64,000 bases of DNA from Epiperipatus broadwayi (taxonomy: Eukaryota; Onychophora; Udeonychophora; Euonychophora; Peripatidae). Location of the stretch: the NCBI GenBank assembly GCA_028023455.1, contig JAQFVV010000056.1, positions 2,046,001 through 2,110,000 on the forward strand, read 5' to 3'. Within the stretch, counting starts at the first letter, position 1. The number at the start of each line of letters is the position of its first letter. The translations under genes and the position numbers were made by a program. The notes below the pieces were generated by a model that had not been told where the DNA came from, made no database searches, and worked only from the letters and a program-made list of their open reading frames with translations. Below are positions 39,501 to 54,500 of the stretch, one piece after another.

Positions 39501-42500
39501 TGTAGTTCATTGGACAGCTGAAGATAATGGTTACCAGTGGATTATGAAGCAGATTAGAAAAGGCTGGCCGAAGAAAAGTCCTAGTTTCCTTCGCAAAGAA
39601 CTATGGAATGCCCGGAAGCAACTATCGGTAAGCAAAGGTTTCATTATAAGAGGTGAATGTACGCTGATTCCAGTCAAGGATAGGCAGCATATAGTAAAGG
39701 GTCTGCATAATAGTCAGCGGGTCATCAGCAGAGCAAAAGATTCTAGCCCTTAGTCATGTCTGGTAGCCAGACATTAATGTAGACCTTAGGAAAAATAAAA
39801 GAATGATTGTGATGTACAAACATTTCCAGATAATGCACCAAGTAATTCCGAACAAAATTTACCCCCACCACACATCTGAATAACTATGTATTAAGTTCAG
39901 ACATTAAAACCTAGGAAATGATATGTATGTGCATGCTTAAATGCACATACATATATAGGTATAAATTACTAATGAAAATAAGTAATAAGTTTAAATAAAT
40001 TAAAGAATTTTAAAAGACTGATTCTTTTTAAATAGGAAATAAAAGTTATAACTTTTAAGATTAGAAAAAAGATTATTTTCTAAATGTAAGGATAAGATAT
40101 AAAACAATTAAAGGAATTAGAGTTTAGATTTTCTTCATGAGATAAATGACAAACTATAAAAATAACTCATTAATTAAAGTCAGAAGAGATAACATGTAAA
40201 TTCTTGTATGAAGATTAAAATGAAGAATCATCTGAGTGGATGGACAGGAGTACTAGCCAATCAACTTCAGGGATTGAACAATGAATAACTAATTCGATTA
40301 ACAAGAAGATACTTGATTCTTGGAGCTTCATCTGTGTAAACGGATATATATTGGAGCAGAATGTCTCCCTTGGCACAGGGACTTCAAGTGCGGAGATCTG
40401 GCTTTTGAATATGAGAACAGCCAGCTAGCACTCTTATAGATCGTATTGATTTAAATTATTATTTATGTACGGCTTCAGATTTCAGTATGTAAAATGATTG
40501 TATATATGTAAATAGTTCAACGATATTAAGGATCGTATATTAAATTATCTAAATATTAACTACTAGTAGTGATTTATACTCATGGGAAGTACACTCTTAG
40601 ATTAGCTTTTCCATCTTTCATCTTCAAATAAGAAATTTCTTTGAATGAACAATCTACACATTTATATATCATGCTTTGTAATAGTTTGCTGACCCTATAT
40701 ATATGCTTGTATTATGCAAACTAATTTTGAGATTGAATATAATTTGTAAAATAATCAAAACGAAATTACCATCCTAATTTTTTGGTATAACTCAAATTTA
40801 AGCAATGAGCCTTATGAGATCAACTGGGCCTCATCAGTATAAGAAAAACTTCTCAAATATTGTATTTAGTACAAAGTAATTTCTTTTTTTTTTAGAGAAA
40901 ATTAATAAAATATTTATATAAAAAATTATGATGATAGCTAAAGAAAATTATAAAGGGCTGCAATGAAGATTCTATTTTAAAAGTTCACCTCTAGCAAAAA
41001 AATATTTTAATTTTTGACTTTCTCATATTAGAAATATATACATAAATCAGAAACAACATATTTAACACATGCCTACATTTTGTAATTAAAATTAAAGAAT
41101 AAAAAATTATAATTACCTTCACTTGGTTTAATCTGAAATGCATTTAAAATTTTAAACATAAACTTCAAGTAACAATTTTTAGTTACTGTATCGTTCTTAA
41201 AAAAATTCCAATGCCTGTAAAAAAAAATAAAAAAAAAAATACATAAATTACATATATTTATCTGGCAATTTTAATTCTTATATCTATATATACAAAATAA
41301 TTTAAGTAGAAAATAACAACAACTGTATATTATAGTTTCTTTAACAAATGTTTGTTGAAAAAAGCTGCTATTAAGCAGCTAAGAGTGCTATAATATATTA
41401 CAATCATTTACCTTTTAAATATTTATTTTATATATTAATGTAAAGACGTATTTTATATATACATTGATTTACATGAATAATCTCCTGTCTGACTTTATAC
41501 AAAAAAAAAAAAAAAACAAACCCTGCTCTCAACATCTGACATAATGTTCAAAAAGAGGAAAAAAAGACAAACCAAATTCAGAAAATACCCTGAAAAAATT
41601 GATGATTAAGCACAATTTTTATCTATTTATAAGCTTATAAAAAACTTGCTATCATAACCAATTAAAAAATATCCATTTATAAAAATTGAAGTGAAACTTA
41701 ATTTTGAATTTCATTTCAGTTTTGCAGTCTCAGATCTAAATTAATTTCAAAGTACATAATCATGGAAAAACAGTATTCAAAAACTTTTTACCCCAAAAGA
41801 CTAAATAACTATTTTAAAATTATGTTTTATTAAAAACAACATTAAAATATATATATAATATGGTTAGCTGCTCAAGAACATATACAATGTCCTAGAATCT
41901 GAAGTGTCAAATTGAGCTTCGATCCAAAAATCTTCAATTATTGAGTCCATCACTTATTACTATACTAAACAGCACAGAACAAAAAAAAAATCAAATAGTT
42001 ATTCCACTCATGAGGTTGTGAATTGGAGAACCAGAAGTGACAGATTGAGCTAGGAATCCCCAAGTCTTAACTCTATAACTGCCCAATTACAAAAAGATTA
42101 TTAATATATGGATTGAAATGATACAAAAAATTATGGTTAATACAGGGTCTCGTGCATTCGCTTGCCATACCTATAACAAGGATGTTGAATTCAGGCTAAG
42201 CAAAATTCTTTTGAGAGACTTGGATGTGTCTTAGGTAGCTAGCCCATAGTCAACTTATTAACTATTCAACATTAGTCACCTAAATAAATATCTAGCTATT
42301 CTAAGTTACAGAATGAAAGAAGAATGAAAAAAGATCCAAATCCCCACAACCCATCAAATTACAAGTCTGGTGAATACTGTCTTCTTCTCAATTCTCCTGA
42401 ATGGTTGCTGGAGAAATCTTTATTTTGCAATGAGCTTTTTTTTTAGAAAAGACTGTTCTTTTTATTGTAATGATAAAACATAATAACTAAATTCTAGCAT

Positions 42501-45500
42501 ATATTTTGTAACCAGTTGGGTTACATAGCACACAATAATATAATGTGTGTGCATAAATGTATATAAAGTTGAAAGGAAAAGTAGAAATAATCACAGACAA
42601 AAATTATAGTAGATATTTTTTACATTCATTGAAATAAAAATAATAAATAAAGGATTAAATAATACCCAGATTTAAAATAATATTTTATTATAAAATTAAA
42701 TATTTAAAAAAAGATCTGAGAAATAAAAATTAGTGTTTTTATTCTGATTTTGAAAATTTAAAAATAAGCATGTTTTCTGATAATTGTAAAAATGTCTATT
42801 TTTGAAATCTTTTAATTAATTTGTAAATTTCTTTTATCTGAGTAAAAACATGTAAGTAGATTTCAAAGGATTAAAGTTAATTGAAATCAACTTTTTCCAA
42901 TCACACTTTGATAAAAACTTCAAGCGTGTTTTCAAAAGGATTAGACAGATTGAATACAGTCACTATGTTTTCATCATATGACCCAACAAAGATTATAAAA
43001 AGACTGATAAAAAAAATATCAATTAGTTTTTGCTTGCAGTTTTGTAAGAGTTGGCCAGAAGAGTTTGGTTTTAATATTTTAAGCACTGGCCAACTAGGCC
43101 AACAGCAAAGTTTGGCTTTAATTTTCTGAGGAGTGGTTGGCAGAATAGCTAGCAGAGTTATATAGAACTCATATGAAGATCTAAGGGGGTACTAGTCCAG
43201 TAGCTGCCCCATAGTTTACTGCAGAGTTTTGATTCATGAGGCCAGAATCACTTCAAATGGATCAACTAGCTGCTTAAATATGTTCTAGAAGAGAGCTCGC
43301 CAATCCTGGACAGAAGAAAGCTCATGACATGCTAACAATCACCTGAAATGTACCTCTTCCTGATACTGACATTTGCTTGGACTACTGAAAAAAAGCTTAT
43401 GGTATGCCAACAAATTATTTTAATACTTTTACCTGATGATGACAATTGCCTGGATTGACCAAAAAACCAGCTTGACCAAGAGAAACACCAGCTGCATAAA
43501 TAAGTAGTTATATGTATGCTGCTGTGTCTATATGCAAAGAGAAGCACAGATAAACGTGTATAAAATAGTGAGTTGTTTTTAAATAATTCATTTGGGAAGA
43601 CATTTTAAATCTATATTTTTAAATTTAAAGATATTTATAATTAGTTAAGGCGTAACGTCATAAAAAGTTTTCTAACCTCTCAAAAATTGACTATACTTTT
43701 TTTTTTAAAGAATAAAAAAAAAAAGCTGAATAGAATTTGATAAATTGATTTTTTTAAATATTCATACACACATATATATGTAAATTTTATATATATATTC
43801 AAAATGGAATTATTAATCATAAAAGTATTATTTATTGTTTGACAAAATTAAATTTGTTAATAATCTGTGCAATTCTATATACGTGTTTTAGTAAACATAG
43901 CATAAGTATTTGTATTATTTAAGATATAATTTAAAAGCTTAATCATATATTATTGTAGAACAAATTAAATATGTTCAGAAATTTCACGCACACGCATGTA
44001 TGTGTGCGTATATCAATTGTATTGTAAATGCCAATACTTGTCAAGTACAACACATATGTAAAATTTAATCATTTTTTTGTCATTATTAAATGTCAATTGA
44101 AATATATTCATGTAATTGGAAAATGCGTGGCTGTGCGCATATATATTATATATGTGTGTTATATGTAAACCACCATATAGTAACTTGAATTTTGTATGTT
44201 AATCAAAAATTGTAGAGTCATATTCTGAGACTTTAATTTCAATTTTTTTATTTTTATTATTAATAAATTTGTATTCAACTGTTAAAAATTGTATGCATCA
44301 TCTCTTGGTCACATACAGTAATAGAGTTTGTGTTCTCTGAGCTAGATTCGAGCATGAGATGAATATATAATTGGGGACATGTATATTAGTGCTTTTGGGG
44401 CATCCAGCGATGATCAATCATCATCATCCTGGTTAACGCATAAGATTATATTCTTTAACGCCCATGCACTATCTTTAATTCTAGTTTAGTCTCATTAAAA
44501 GATTTAAGTTTATAGTTGGCCAGTACATTAATGGTGCTTAAGTGGCCAGAGCATTGATAACGATCAGCATGTTTTAATATCTCAGCATTATTGTTTAGAT
44601 TTTTCTAATTATGTATTCTGATGGATTCACACTTAGTTTATACCTACAAATTAATAATTAAACAATTGCCCCAAGTTGGCAAAGGCTCAATAGTTAGCCT
44701 GGTCTACAGAAGACCCATTTCCGATCCAGTCTGATTTTATTATATTTTATTGTGGATCATTCATGATGATGAATGGTATTTTGAGTATTATTTATATTTA
44801 CTTTTACTTTATAATGCTGGTGGATGGTTAATTATGCTTGTAGTTGCTCTTCTGATCACTCAATGATCTCTCGGAGATTCTCTTGATCTCATACTCTTAT
44901 ATCTTTAAATATTACTTATATATACTTTTATAAATTATTGATATTTATATTTCATTTTAAATTGATTTGGGATAGATGATGATTTTGCCATCACCCAAGG
45001 TTCACCCCGATACTATTCCATCCTGTTACAATATATAGCAATATCTGTGAAGCAACTAATATTTAAAATGATAACTGACAATCAATTAATGATATAACCC
45101 TGATCCTAATAAATATCACAATTACACACACAAAAAATAAAAAAATATCAAGCTGAATTTCTCTGAGTCAAATCATCATCCAATCAAGCACCTGGAAAAA
45201 AATCACATGGTACTTCAAGATTATGATGACGAAAACAATTTTTCGATCTATTCATTCAAATAAATGAATTTCATGACAATGTAGTTAGTGAATTCATCTA
45301 TGATGTCATGGGATTCAAATCTTGCCTAATGAGTTTTATAAATTTTTTCATGTCGTAGTAGATTTAGGATTTTTCTTTTAGAAAATTGTCACATAAATAA
45401 AAAATACAATTGTTTTAAAAGGTCTTTAGTTTCCATCCAAACATTCACATTTGAAATGGACCTTATGGCATAGTTTGCTATAATAAATGAATATGGCCAT

Positions 45501-48500
45501 TAAAACTCCAAGAGGACAAAACAAACAACAACATAACACTACAAAAGAGTTTTGAAATGATTCTATATACAAATCCGTAAATCACAAACATATCCACAGA
45601 TAAAATAGTCTGGTCCATAACTGTCATTTTGCAAAGTTGTCTTTTAACCTCTATTACAGCAAACTTTTGTTTCTGATTGCCAGTCTTTATTGTATTCTAT
45701 CCTCAGCCATATTTTCCCAATGACAGCAATCAATACTGCACTTCTAAATATTTTTGAGATAATCTTTATAACATAAATGGAGTCTGCCTTTACCTTAAAA
45801 ACCATGCACAAGCTCACCTTATATTTTTTTAAAGAAAATATTGTATTGTTCAGTTGTTTTTCATGTCTAATTCAATAAAAATGTGCACTTTACAATAATA
45901 TTCTCTAAATTATCCCATTCAACAAACTAAAAACATATTGATTGCTCTTATGATTTTGCTAACAATACTGAATTTTTCTAATACCTTTATATTAAATTAA
46001 TAAGAGATCATAATAAATTAAATAAAATAAATAGCCATATATATGACTACTTTAGTTGTAATAGTTATATCTAAAGTATATATACTTGTGTCTGATAAAA
46101 TCTAAGTATAAATAATTTAATGCTAAGTTATTTAATATAAGTTTAGTTGACTGAAATAATAGTTTTAACAAAAAATTTGGAGGAATTTATATATATATGA
46201 TGGAAGAAAGAAGTTAACTTATAGAAGACTATTTGGTTCCTTTTTCAGAACTTAAAGGAATTGAGCAGAGCAAATTTTTAATGTCCTTTCCATACATTCC
46301 TGTCATGACAGCTATTTTATTATATAACAATTTATATGGTAAATGAACAGGGCCGGGATACTTATCAATATACATCAGCCAGCATGGTGAGTTTACTAGC
46401 TTTTTATCTCTGAATTTAAGACCAAAAATTATTATGATCTCTCAGTTACCTGCTATTTTTTAGCTGAAATATCAGTTGAGTTTTCTTGATGGCAGAATAA
46501 TTGTATGCATGTTCTTATTTTATTAGCCGTAAAGTTGTCAGCCAAGGCAGTGCCTGGTTGCTGAAGGGAGAGAGTGCTAAGAATCCCTTAATTATGATCC
46601 CAGGTTGCATTTTGATGAAGACCTTTTATTTAAATAACTGCAATGGCAGATCAAGATTGCATGAATTGAAAGAAGACTTGTCTAAAATAAAATATTGTTG
46701 AACTTTCTGAAATTAGATGAAAAGGACAAATGGATTGGGATTCATTATATATAAAAAGTGAAAGAACAACATTGTGAATATTGATGGTTCATCAGACAGA
46801 GTGGCAAGATTAATGAAATACTAAATGCAGATAATTCAAATGTATACCCCAACAAATTCATCATTGTAATAAAGAAGTAATAGATTTTTATATAAATATT
46901 ACAAAATGCTTTTGATCAGACCAAACAATATTTTAAAACTGTCATTAGAGATTGTAATGCTTAACTGATAAATGATTGAAACATGAAAATACTGAGAGTA
47001 AATCTTATAATGATGATAGAAATGACACAGTCTTATGTAGTTCATAGAAAAAGAAACACGTATATTATAAATTCTTTCTTTGAGTAAAATACTAAATAGA
47101 AATGGACATGAAAAGAGCCAAATAAAGTCACTACTAATTGAACTACATTTTGATTAATAAAAAATATATCCTTCAAGATCAGTTATTACATTGTAGAGAT
47201 GTCTGCTCATCCTTGCATATGTATTAAATGGATTATGTCCTGTACATGTGGGGTTCAGATTGACCTTGGGTCAACATGGGTGTGACAAGAATCTCAGCCT
47301 CAGGGTGGCCTTCGAGCATTCCATCATCAGATTTTCAATTGGATGGATGGTTGAAGAGTTGGAGTGTGTAGTAGATTGGAGCCTGTCCATTAAAGTATGA
47401 AGATTGTCTATCTTAATATATATCTGAGCACTTATAGTATATATGTGTGGGAGATGATAATCTGGACCAACTGATGATTGCTGGTTTAGCATGAAATACG
47501 TGTATTGGTGATTATTTATCTTTTCAGCATATATGTGCTTGAGGGTATCAGTGTCATTAGATAGAGTGGAGAGTGATGGGTCATCTGAAAGTCTGTGCTC
47601 ATATACCCTATATTATCCTTCAAGATTGTAATATTTTTAACAAATTCAATAAGGAAGTGAGCACTGACTTAATATATAAGACATGTGTTAAATTAGAAGT
47701 GAAAATTATTAACAAAGCCAGTACTATTAGTTGATATTGTTATCCTTCAGAAACAATCCAATGAATTAAAACTAGAATTTGAAGATGATTAAGATTTGAC
47801 TGAAATCAATAAGAAAATAACTGATTTAAAAAAGCATCAACTTACAAAAGAATTTTCTTCATAAGTAGAAAAATGTATGAAGAAAATAAGATGTATATGG
47901 AAATCTTGAAAAATGATTCATTAAAAAAAAAATTGAATAGCTAGAATTTTGTAAAATGATACTAAAAGAAATTAATAATGATATAAGAAAACAGAAGTGG
48001 TGAAAGAAAGCTATAAATTTGAATAAAGGTCTACAAAAATGTAAACACATCTTAAAATATTGAAAGTGAAAATTGTTTCAGCAATAAAAAGAAAAAATAG
48101 AACTATTAAAAAATGACATCATTAAATGCGTAAAAGACTTTATAAAGAAATATGCAGTAATAAAAAAAACAAGACAACAAAGTATTACCTATATTAACTA
48201 CATCTTCTGAACTGCATTATTATTTTTTAAAAGAGATAAGATAAACAAATTCATGAAAAAGAGGAAAACTCCAGAAAATGATGGAATTATTATTAATATT
48301 TTAAAAGAAGCAGATGAAGAATTAGAAAAATTGTTATTAACTATATACCAATATTTAAATGATATAGATATATCAGATGATTAGAAGAATGTATTAAAAA
48401 TATTGATACGAAAAAAAAGATAGTAAAGAAAATATTAAAAATTACAGGTCTTTTATCCATTCTCTCTTATATATCTTCCCAAAGACACATTGCAACTTGT

Positions 48501-51500
48501 TTACAGTGAACTTTGAATTTAAAATTGGTTTTAATACAATAAATTACAATTAAATTTTGAAAGAAGTTAATAAAAATAACCACTGATTATAAGTTACCAT
48601 TATGCAATGGATTTGTAGATTATAAAAAGTTATTTTTTCTATAAGTATTTCCATACTGATTAAAGCTTTGGGAAAATGTTATATTCTGAAAAATATCTAT
48701 GAAAATGAAATAACAATGACAAGATTACACAGTGACACTAAAAAGATTAGCATTAAAATGGGTATATGTTAGGTTGTTTACATATCTCTACTATTTTTTC
48801 AGAAACAGTTTTCCAAGAAGTATTTTGTGAAATAAAATAAGAATCTAAGGGAATAAAAATATATGGAGATTATTTATAATATTTAGATTTTGCAGATGAA
48901 GTGATTATTTTTGCAAATAATACTTCAGTTTTAGAAAACATTCCAGAAATGATCAAATAAAAGTAAGAAAATAGGACCCTAAAAATAAATGATAAAAAGA
49001 ACTAAAGCAATGTCTCAGAAGAATAAAACAAAGATTGACTATCATGAATCAGAAAAATTATCAACTACAAATACATTGATCATGTTATCAATACAAAAGA
49101 AAATAAATCACAGAATTAAATTTGGATAGTAGAAAGAAATTAGTATTAAAAAAATATATGCCTAAATATTGAAAAGAAAGGTTTTTAACATATGTGATGT
49201 GTTTAATGAATCCTTATTTATGATCTGAAACTTAGAAATTTATTTCAGCTTATTCAACTAAGTATGGAGAGATGTATGTTGGGAGAGCAAGAAGAGACTA
49301 AAAACAAAATATATGGGTGAGAGAACAAACAGATATTACTGATATCATTGAAAAAATTAAAAGACTGAAGTGGAGTTCTGGATATATTGCTAAAAGACAT
49401 GATAATAGATAGACAGTTGAAATTTTACATTAGATCTCAAATGATTATAAGACCTAGAATGAGACCACATATGAGATGAATGGATGAAATAAGGAAGTTT
49501 GCTAGTGTAAAGTAAAAAAAAATAAACTTGGAAAAAGCTTCATCCTATAGAGATCAATAACGCTTGAAAATGATGATGATAAGACAAATTAAGAGCACAA
49601 GTCTCTACACTAAAGATATCTATAGTAAGATTGAAGATGATAGAGCATTTAAATCCCCAATCTCAAACTGCTTTCTGTCTTTGCATCTATTGGAGATTTG
49701 GAATTAAAATGCAGAAGTAATGCACTTATGCATCTAGCAACTACTTTTGACTCCATTTTATTATTCAGTTAAGAGTCTAAAAGTATAAAATATCTTTAAG
49801 TTTTGAACTCAAGCCAATCTGTATATAGAACTCTTAAGTCAATACCAATGCAAATATGTATGTGTGGGTATATTGGATTTTAATCATCCAAAAAAAAACA
49901 AAAAACAATCTGGATTTAAAAGTGGTTTTAGTACAGTAGATCATATCCAACTATTGAGAGAAGTTATAGAAAGGACCAATAAATATGAGTTGCCATTATG
50001 CTTTGGATTTGTAGATTATGATTTTCATTTAATTCTACAAGCATTTCTTAGTGATTAGAGTATTGAATCATTAAGGTATAGACCCAGGATATTATTCTGA
50101 AGAATATTTATTAAAATACAACAGCAACAATTAGATTACATAATGATACTAAAAAGATGAACATTGAGAAGGATGTATGACAGGGTAACTCCATATTTCC
50201 AAAACTTTTTACAGCAGTTTTGCAAAAAGTATTTTGTGGACTAAAATGAGAAACTAGGAGAATAAAAATAAACGAAAATTATTTAAATCATCTAGATTTT
50301 GCAGATGATATAGTTGTTTTTGCCAATAATGCTTCAGAACTTCAAGAAATGTTGAAAGAATTATCAGATGAAAGTGAAAAAATAAGATTATATGATAAAT
50401 ATTAAAAGTGTAAAATAATGTTCAATGGATTTTCTCAAAAGAAAATAAAGATAGATAATGATGAATTAGAAAAAGTTAACAACTACAAACATCTTGGTCA
50501 GATTATTATTACAGTTGGAAACATAATAGATGAAATTAATCATAGAATTAAACTTAGTTGGAGTGTTTTTGGTAGAAATAATTTAATATTAAAAAAAAAA
50601 AAGCCTATGTGTTTGGAAAGAAAGGTTTTTTAATAAATGTCTTTTAATAGTTCTTATTTATGGATCTGAGACTTGGACACTTAACAGAAAGCAATATGAA
50701 GATTTCATTCAATGAATTATGGAGAGATGCATGTTAGGAGTAACAAGAATAGACCGAAAACGAAATGCATGGGTGGGAGAACAAACAGGTGTTAATGAAT
50801 TACTGATAAAATTAAAAGACTGAAGTGAAACTGGGATGGACATATTGCTAGAAGAGCGAATAATAGATGAACAGTTGAAATCTTAATCTGGATTCCAAGA
50901 AATTGTAAAAGACCCTAGAAAGACACAACATGTGAGATTGATTGATAAAATATGGAAGTGTTTTAGGATGATGTGGAAAAGAGAAGCTAGCGATAGAAGA
51001 TGGATCAAATTTGGAGAGACCTTAATCCTGTCATGGATCATTAATAGTTGAAATTGGTGATGATATGTGAGTGTGTGTTAATATCTAAATAAAAAAAAGT
51101 AATATATAATAATAAAATGTCATTAAACAAATATTTAGACAACATTTCATAAATCAAAGAAAATAATAAACATCTAATAGAAAAATACAAAAATAAAAAG
51201 CTTACAAGATTGGATTGATATCACACAATTCATCTAATAATTTTACAGCTAACATCTGTAATGATTGATCCTGTTGAATATATTCCTTCAGAAGAGTAAA
51301 ATTTTGATTTAATAATAACAACAAAATAATCTGGTAAAAAAATAAATTAATTAAATAAGATAAAAAAAAATAAGAATATATCTACAAAATACATACATAT
51401 TTTTAGGTAATTTTCAAATTAAAAAACACACACACAAAACCATTTACTATCAAATGGATATATAATTTTGAAGAATAAATCTAAAATAAGAAGCAAACTG

Positions 51501-54500
51501 GAGCCAAGTCACTCTTTTTTCCCTTTTTTAATTAAAAATCTCTAAAAATGGAGAAATTTATTGTATGTAAAGTAATAAAATTAGAAGCCTTTGAGATGTG
51601 GACATGGAGAAGAATAGAAAAATCAGTTGGATGAATAAAATAACAAATGAAAAAAGTTTTGAAAAGAGTAAATGAAAAAAGAAGATTGATTGAGAAAATC
51701 AGAGAAAGAGAAACTGGAATGGACATATATTAAGAAGAAATTATAATTTAATGAAGAATGATTTGGAGGGAATAGTGAGTGGAAGTAAGAAGAAAGGATG
51801 GAAGAGATTGACATTATTGGATGATATAAGAGATAGGGAGAGTTACATGGAATTGAAGAGCTGGACAATGAAGAGAATGAAATGGAAAAATGGATGAATT
51901 GATGATGTGACTACTCTATGGATTTGTCCATTTGACAGAATTCTGTTGAAGATGATTCCAATTCTGCCACATAATGTAAATTTGACTAATCAAAAGACGC
52001 CAGATGATGTTTTATATAGTGTTATTCTATCTGTATCCTGACTAGTTTTTAGATTATGGATTTCATCAGTAAAAGCATATCGATCACTCACACTGGGATG
52101 GCAAAAGATATTTGTTAACATTATTCATAAAATTATTAACACTGATTTAAATGTCAATTATTTTTTATTTGCCAGCAACCTTTTCCAAAAATATTACAAT
52201 ATCCGTGGGCATTTGATCTATATATTTAAACAAAGTGTCATTTTTCAAAATCAAACATTTTTAAATTTTAGATATTAATGTAACTAAGTAAATTTCTACA
52301 ATCACCTTATAAATGTAAAATATTAAATTTCACACATTTTTGACATATAAATTAATTTTAAACAACAAATATTTTACTCATAATTCTTTTATCACATGCA
52401 TGAAGTTTTAACTTCTTTTTAACACACATAATTATTAACATCAAATAAAATCTTCAAATAATTTTAACATTTTATATTTAGAGCATAAAAAATTGACTTT
52501 ATTAGCCATTTTAATATCTAAACTATATAATGTTCGTTTGTTTGAAAAAATGACACTTAACTAATTTATTGCTTTTAAATGATGAATATTGCTAAATACT
52601 GCACAACTAATATAATAGCATAACCGAAACAATTTATGATATTTGTCATTAATAGGTACCATCAAAACTCCTGCTCTCTCTTTAAATATTTAACGTAGTT
52701 TTCAAATCTCTCCTCTACTTCTTTTCGGAATACTCCATTTTATATCTTTCACAAATCTATTAACTTTAATAACATATCTAACCTAAAACTTTTTCATTAT
52801 TGAATTTCTTTAGACATTTTATTTTCAACTACTTTTTCATCATGTCAACATTTATAATTACATAAACTATTCTATTTTCAAGTCTCAAAAGTTATTACAT
52901 TGCTATTTTTATTTACCTTCTTACCTGCCTATGTATTTATTCCATTTGAAGAGAGCATTCAAAATCAAACATGTTTTATTAATAGCCAAAACTAAATTAA
53001 TCAAAATTAAAATATTTTCTTTTAGAAAATCTTGTTTTGATTTGAAATTTTATTTTATTTCTTTAACATTACTGAAGCAGTTAAAGAATTAAAAGCTAAT
53101 ATTAAAAATTTTCAATCCTTTCTTTATATCACATTATGTTCATTACTTTTTTTTTTGCTCTTAATCTTTCACAAATAATGTCATCGTCATAAAAAAAATA
53201 TACTGATTACAATATTACAAGACTTTTTTATATGCTTTTAGAGCAGATCTCTTTATCCTATTATAAAAATATACATTGCAAGCTTCAGTAATCACTGAAT
53301 ACCAGATAGTATAGTGCAGCCCTCAGACCAGTTTCTGGCTTTTGCCTTTGTCAGAGAAAACTAGAATTCAAGGTTGAAAACAATGCATTTACGGATATAA
53401 TAGACACATTTTACATTCCTTTATATTATTCAAGCTAATAGTCTAAAATTCAGTAAAGTTTTATGATTTTGAAACCAAGCTAATTTGCTTGCATATTTAT
53501 ATCAGTAATTATATATTTTAGAGTTATTCCAATTGTAGACACTTTGATGAATTTAGAGTAGACTGAAGAGATCTGTTTTTCAAAGATATGAGGAAGTCAT
53601 CCAATGTTGTTGAATTACTTTGCTAACTAAAGGATAGAGGATATAGAAACTGATCTGGTATCAAATTGATACAACTATGTAAGTGAATAATTTGGGTTAA
53701 AAATTTTAAGATTTTTTTGAATTTCAGATTATTAGCTTGAATAGTATAAAGGGATAAAAATTGGCTACTACAATACGAAAGACATTAGTTCCAGCTTCGA
53801 ATCATAATTCTCACTGATGAGGATAATAGCCAGGGAATATTATAAGACTATGGCTTCTGGTTTCTACTGATTATTCAAGCATAACATTAGAAAAAGTGAA
53901 GAGCTAAAATATTCTAAATAAACAGCACATATAATTTTATTAATATTTTTACTATTTCCAGCCAATCTGGAGCTAGACACTTTTAACAAATATATGCTAT
54001 TACAAATGCAATTTCAAAATAGGTTTCTTTCCTTCTAATTAATATCTATTTTTTTTTCAATATGACAATCAATATAATAATTTTTGCAAATATTTTTTCC
54101 AGATCTATCAATCAAATATTAATTTTTCTTTATTATTATTATTTTGAATATTAGTTCTTACAATATTTAATATCTTATTATTTTTAAAATTCAAATATAA
54201 CTAAATTATATGAGATCCAGATTTAAAATTCTCAACAATTATCTTAATTGCATGAAAATTATAACTGCTTTCTCCAAGTCGTAATAGAATTGTTGATGTA
54301 AACGACAGTTAAGTGACGATGGGAAAAATGAGACTGAAAAGAGACTTACTGACTGCCATAATAAGACTAATTAAAAATAAAATTTAAAAAATGATTTGTT
54401 ACAATATTTCTATATGCTATCGTTTTATATGGAGAAGAAACATGATTATTAAGAAGTGGAGAAAAGATACTTGATGGAAAATAATAAAAAAAATACACCT

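Larger units (their letters stand above)
41215..47227. other. intron, unclassified
   Basis: Two stretches with less extreme composition are listed separately (42881-43560, 44280-45031). The frame at 46501-46701 lies in a patch of moderate G+C (about 46340-46700) that I cannot assign. Poly-A and AT runs are common. Confidence 0.4.

Noticed and set aside
51532-51868. Two overlapping minus-strand frames rich in Ser, Phe and Leu
   Set aside because: They arise from a purine-rich, low-complexity plus strand; no splice context.
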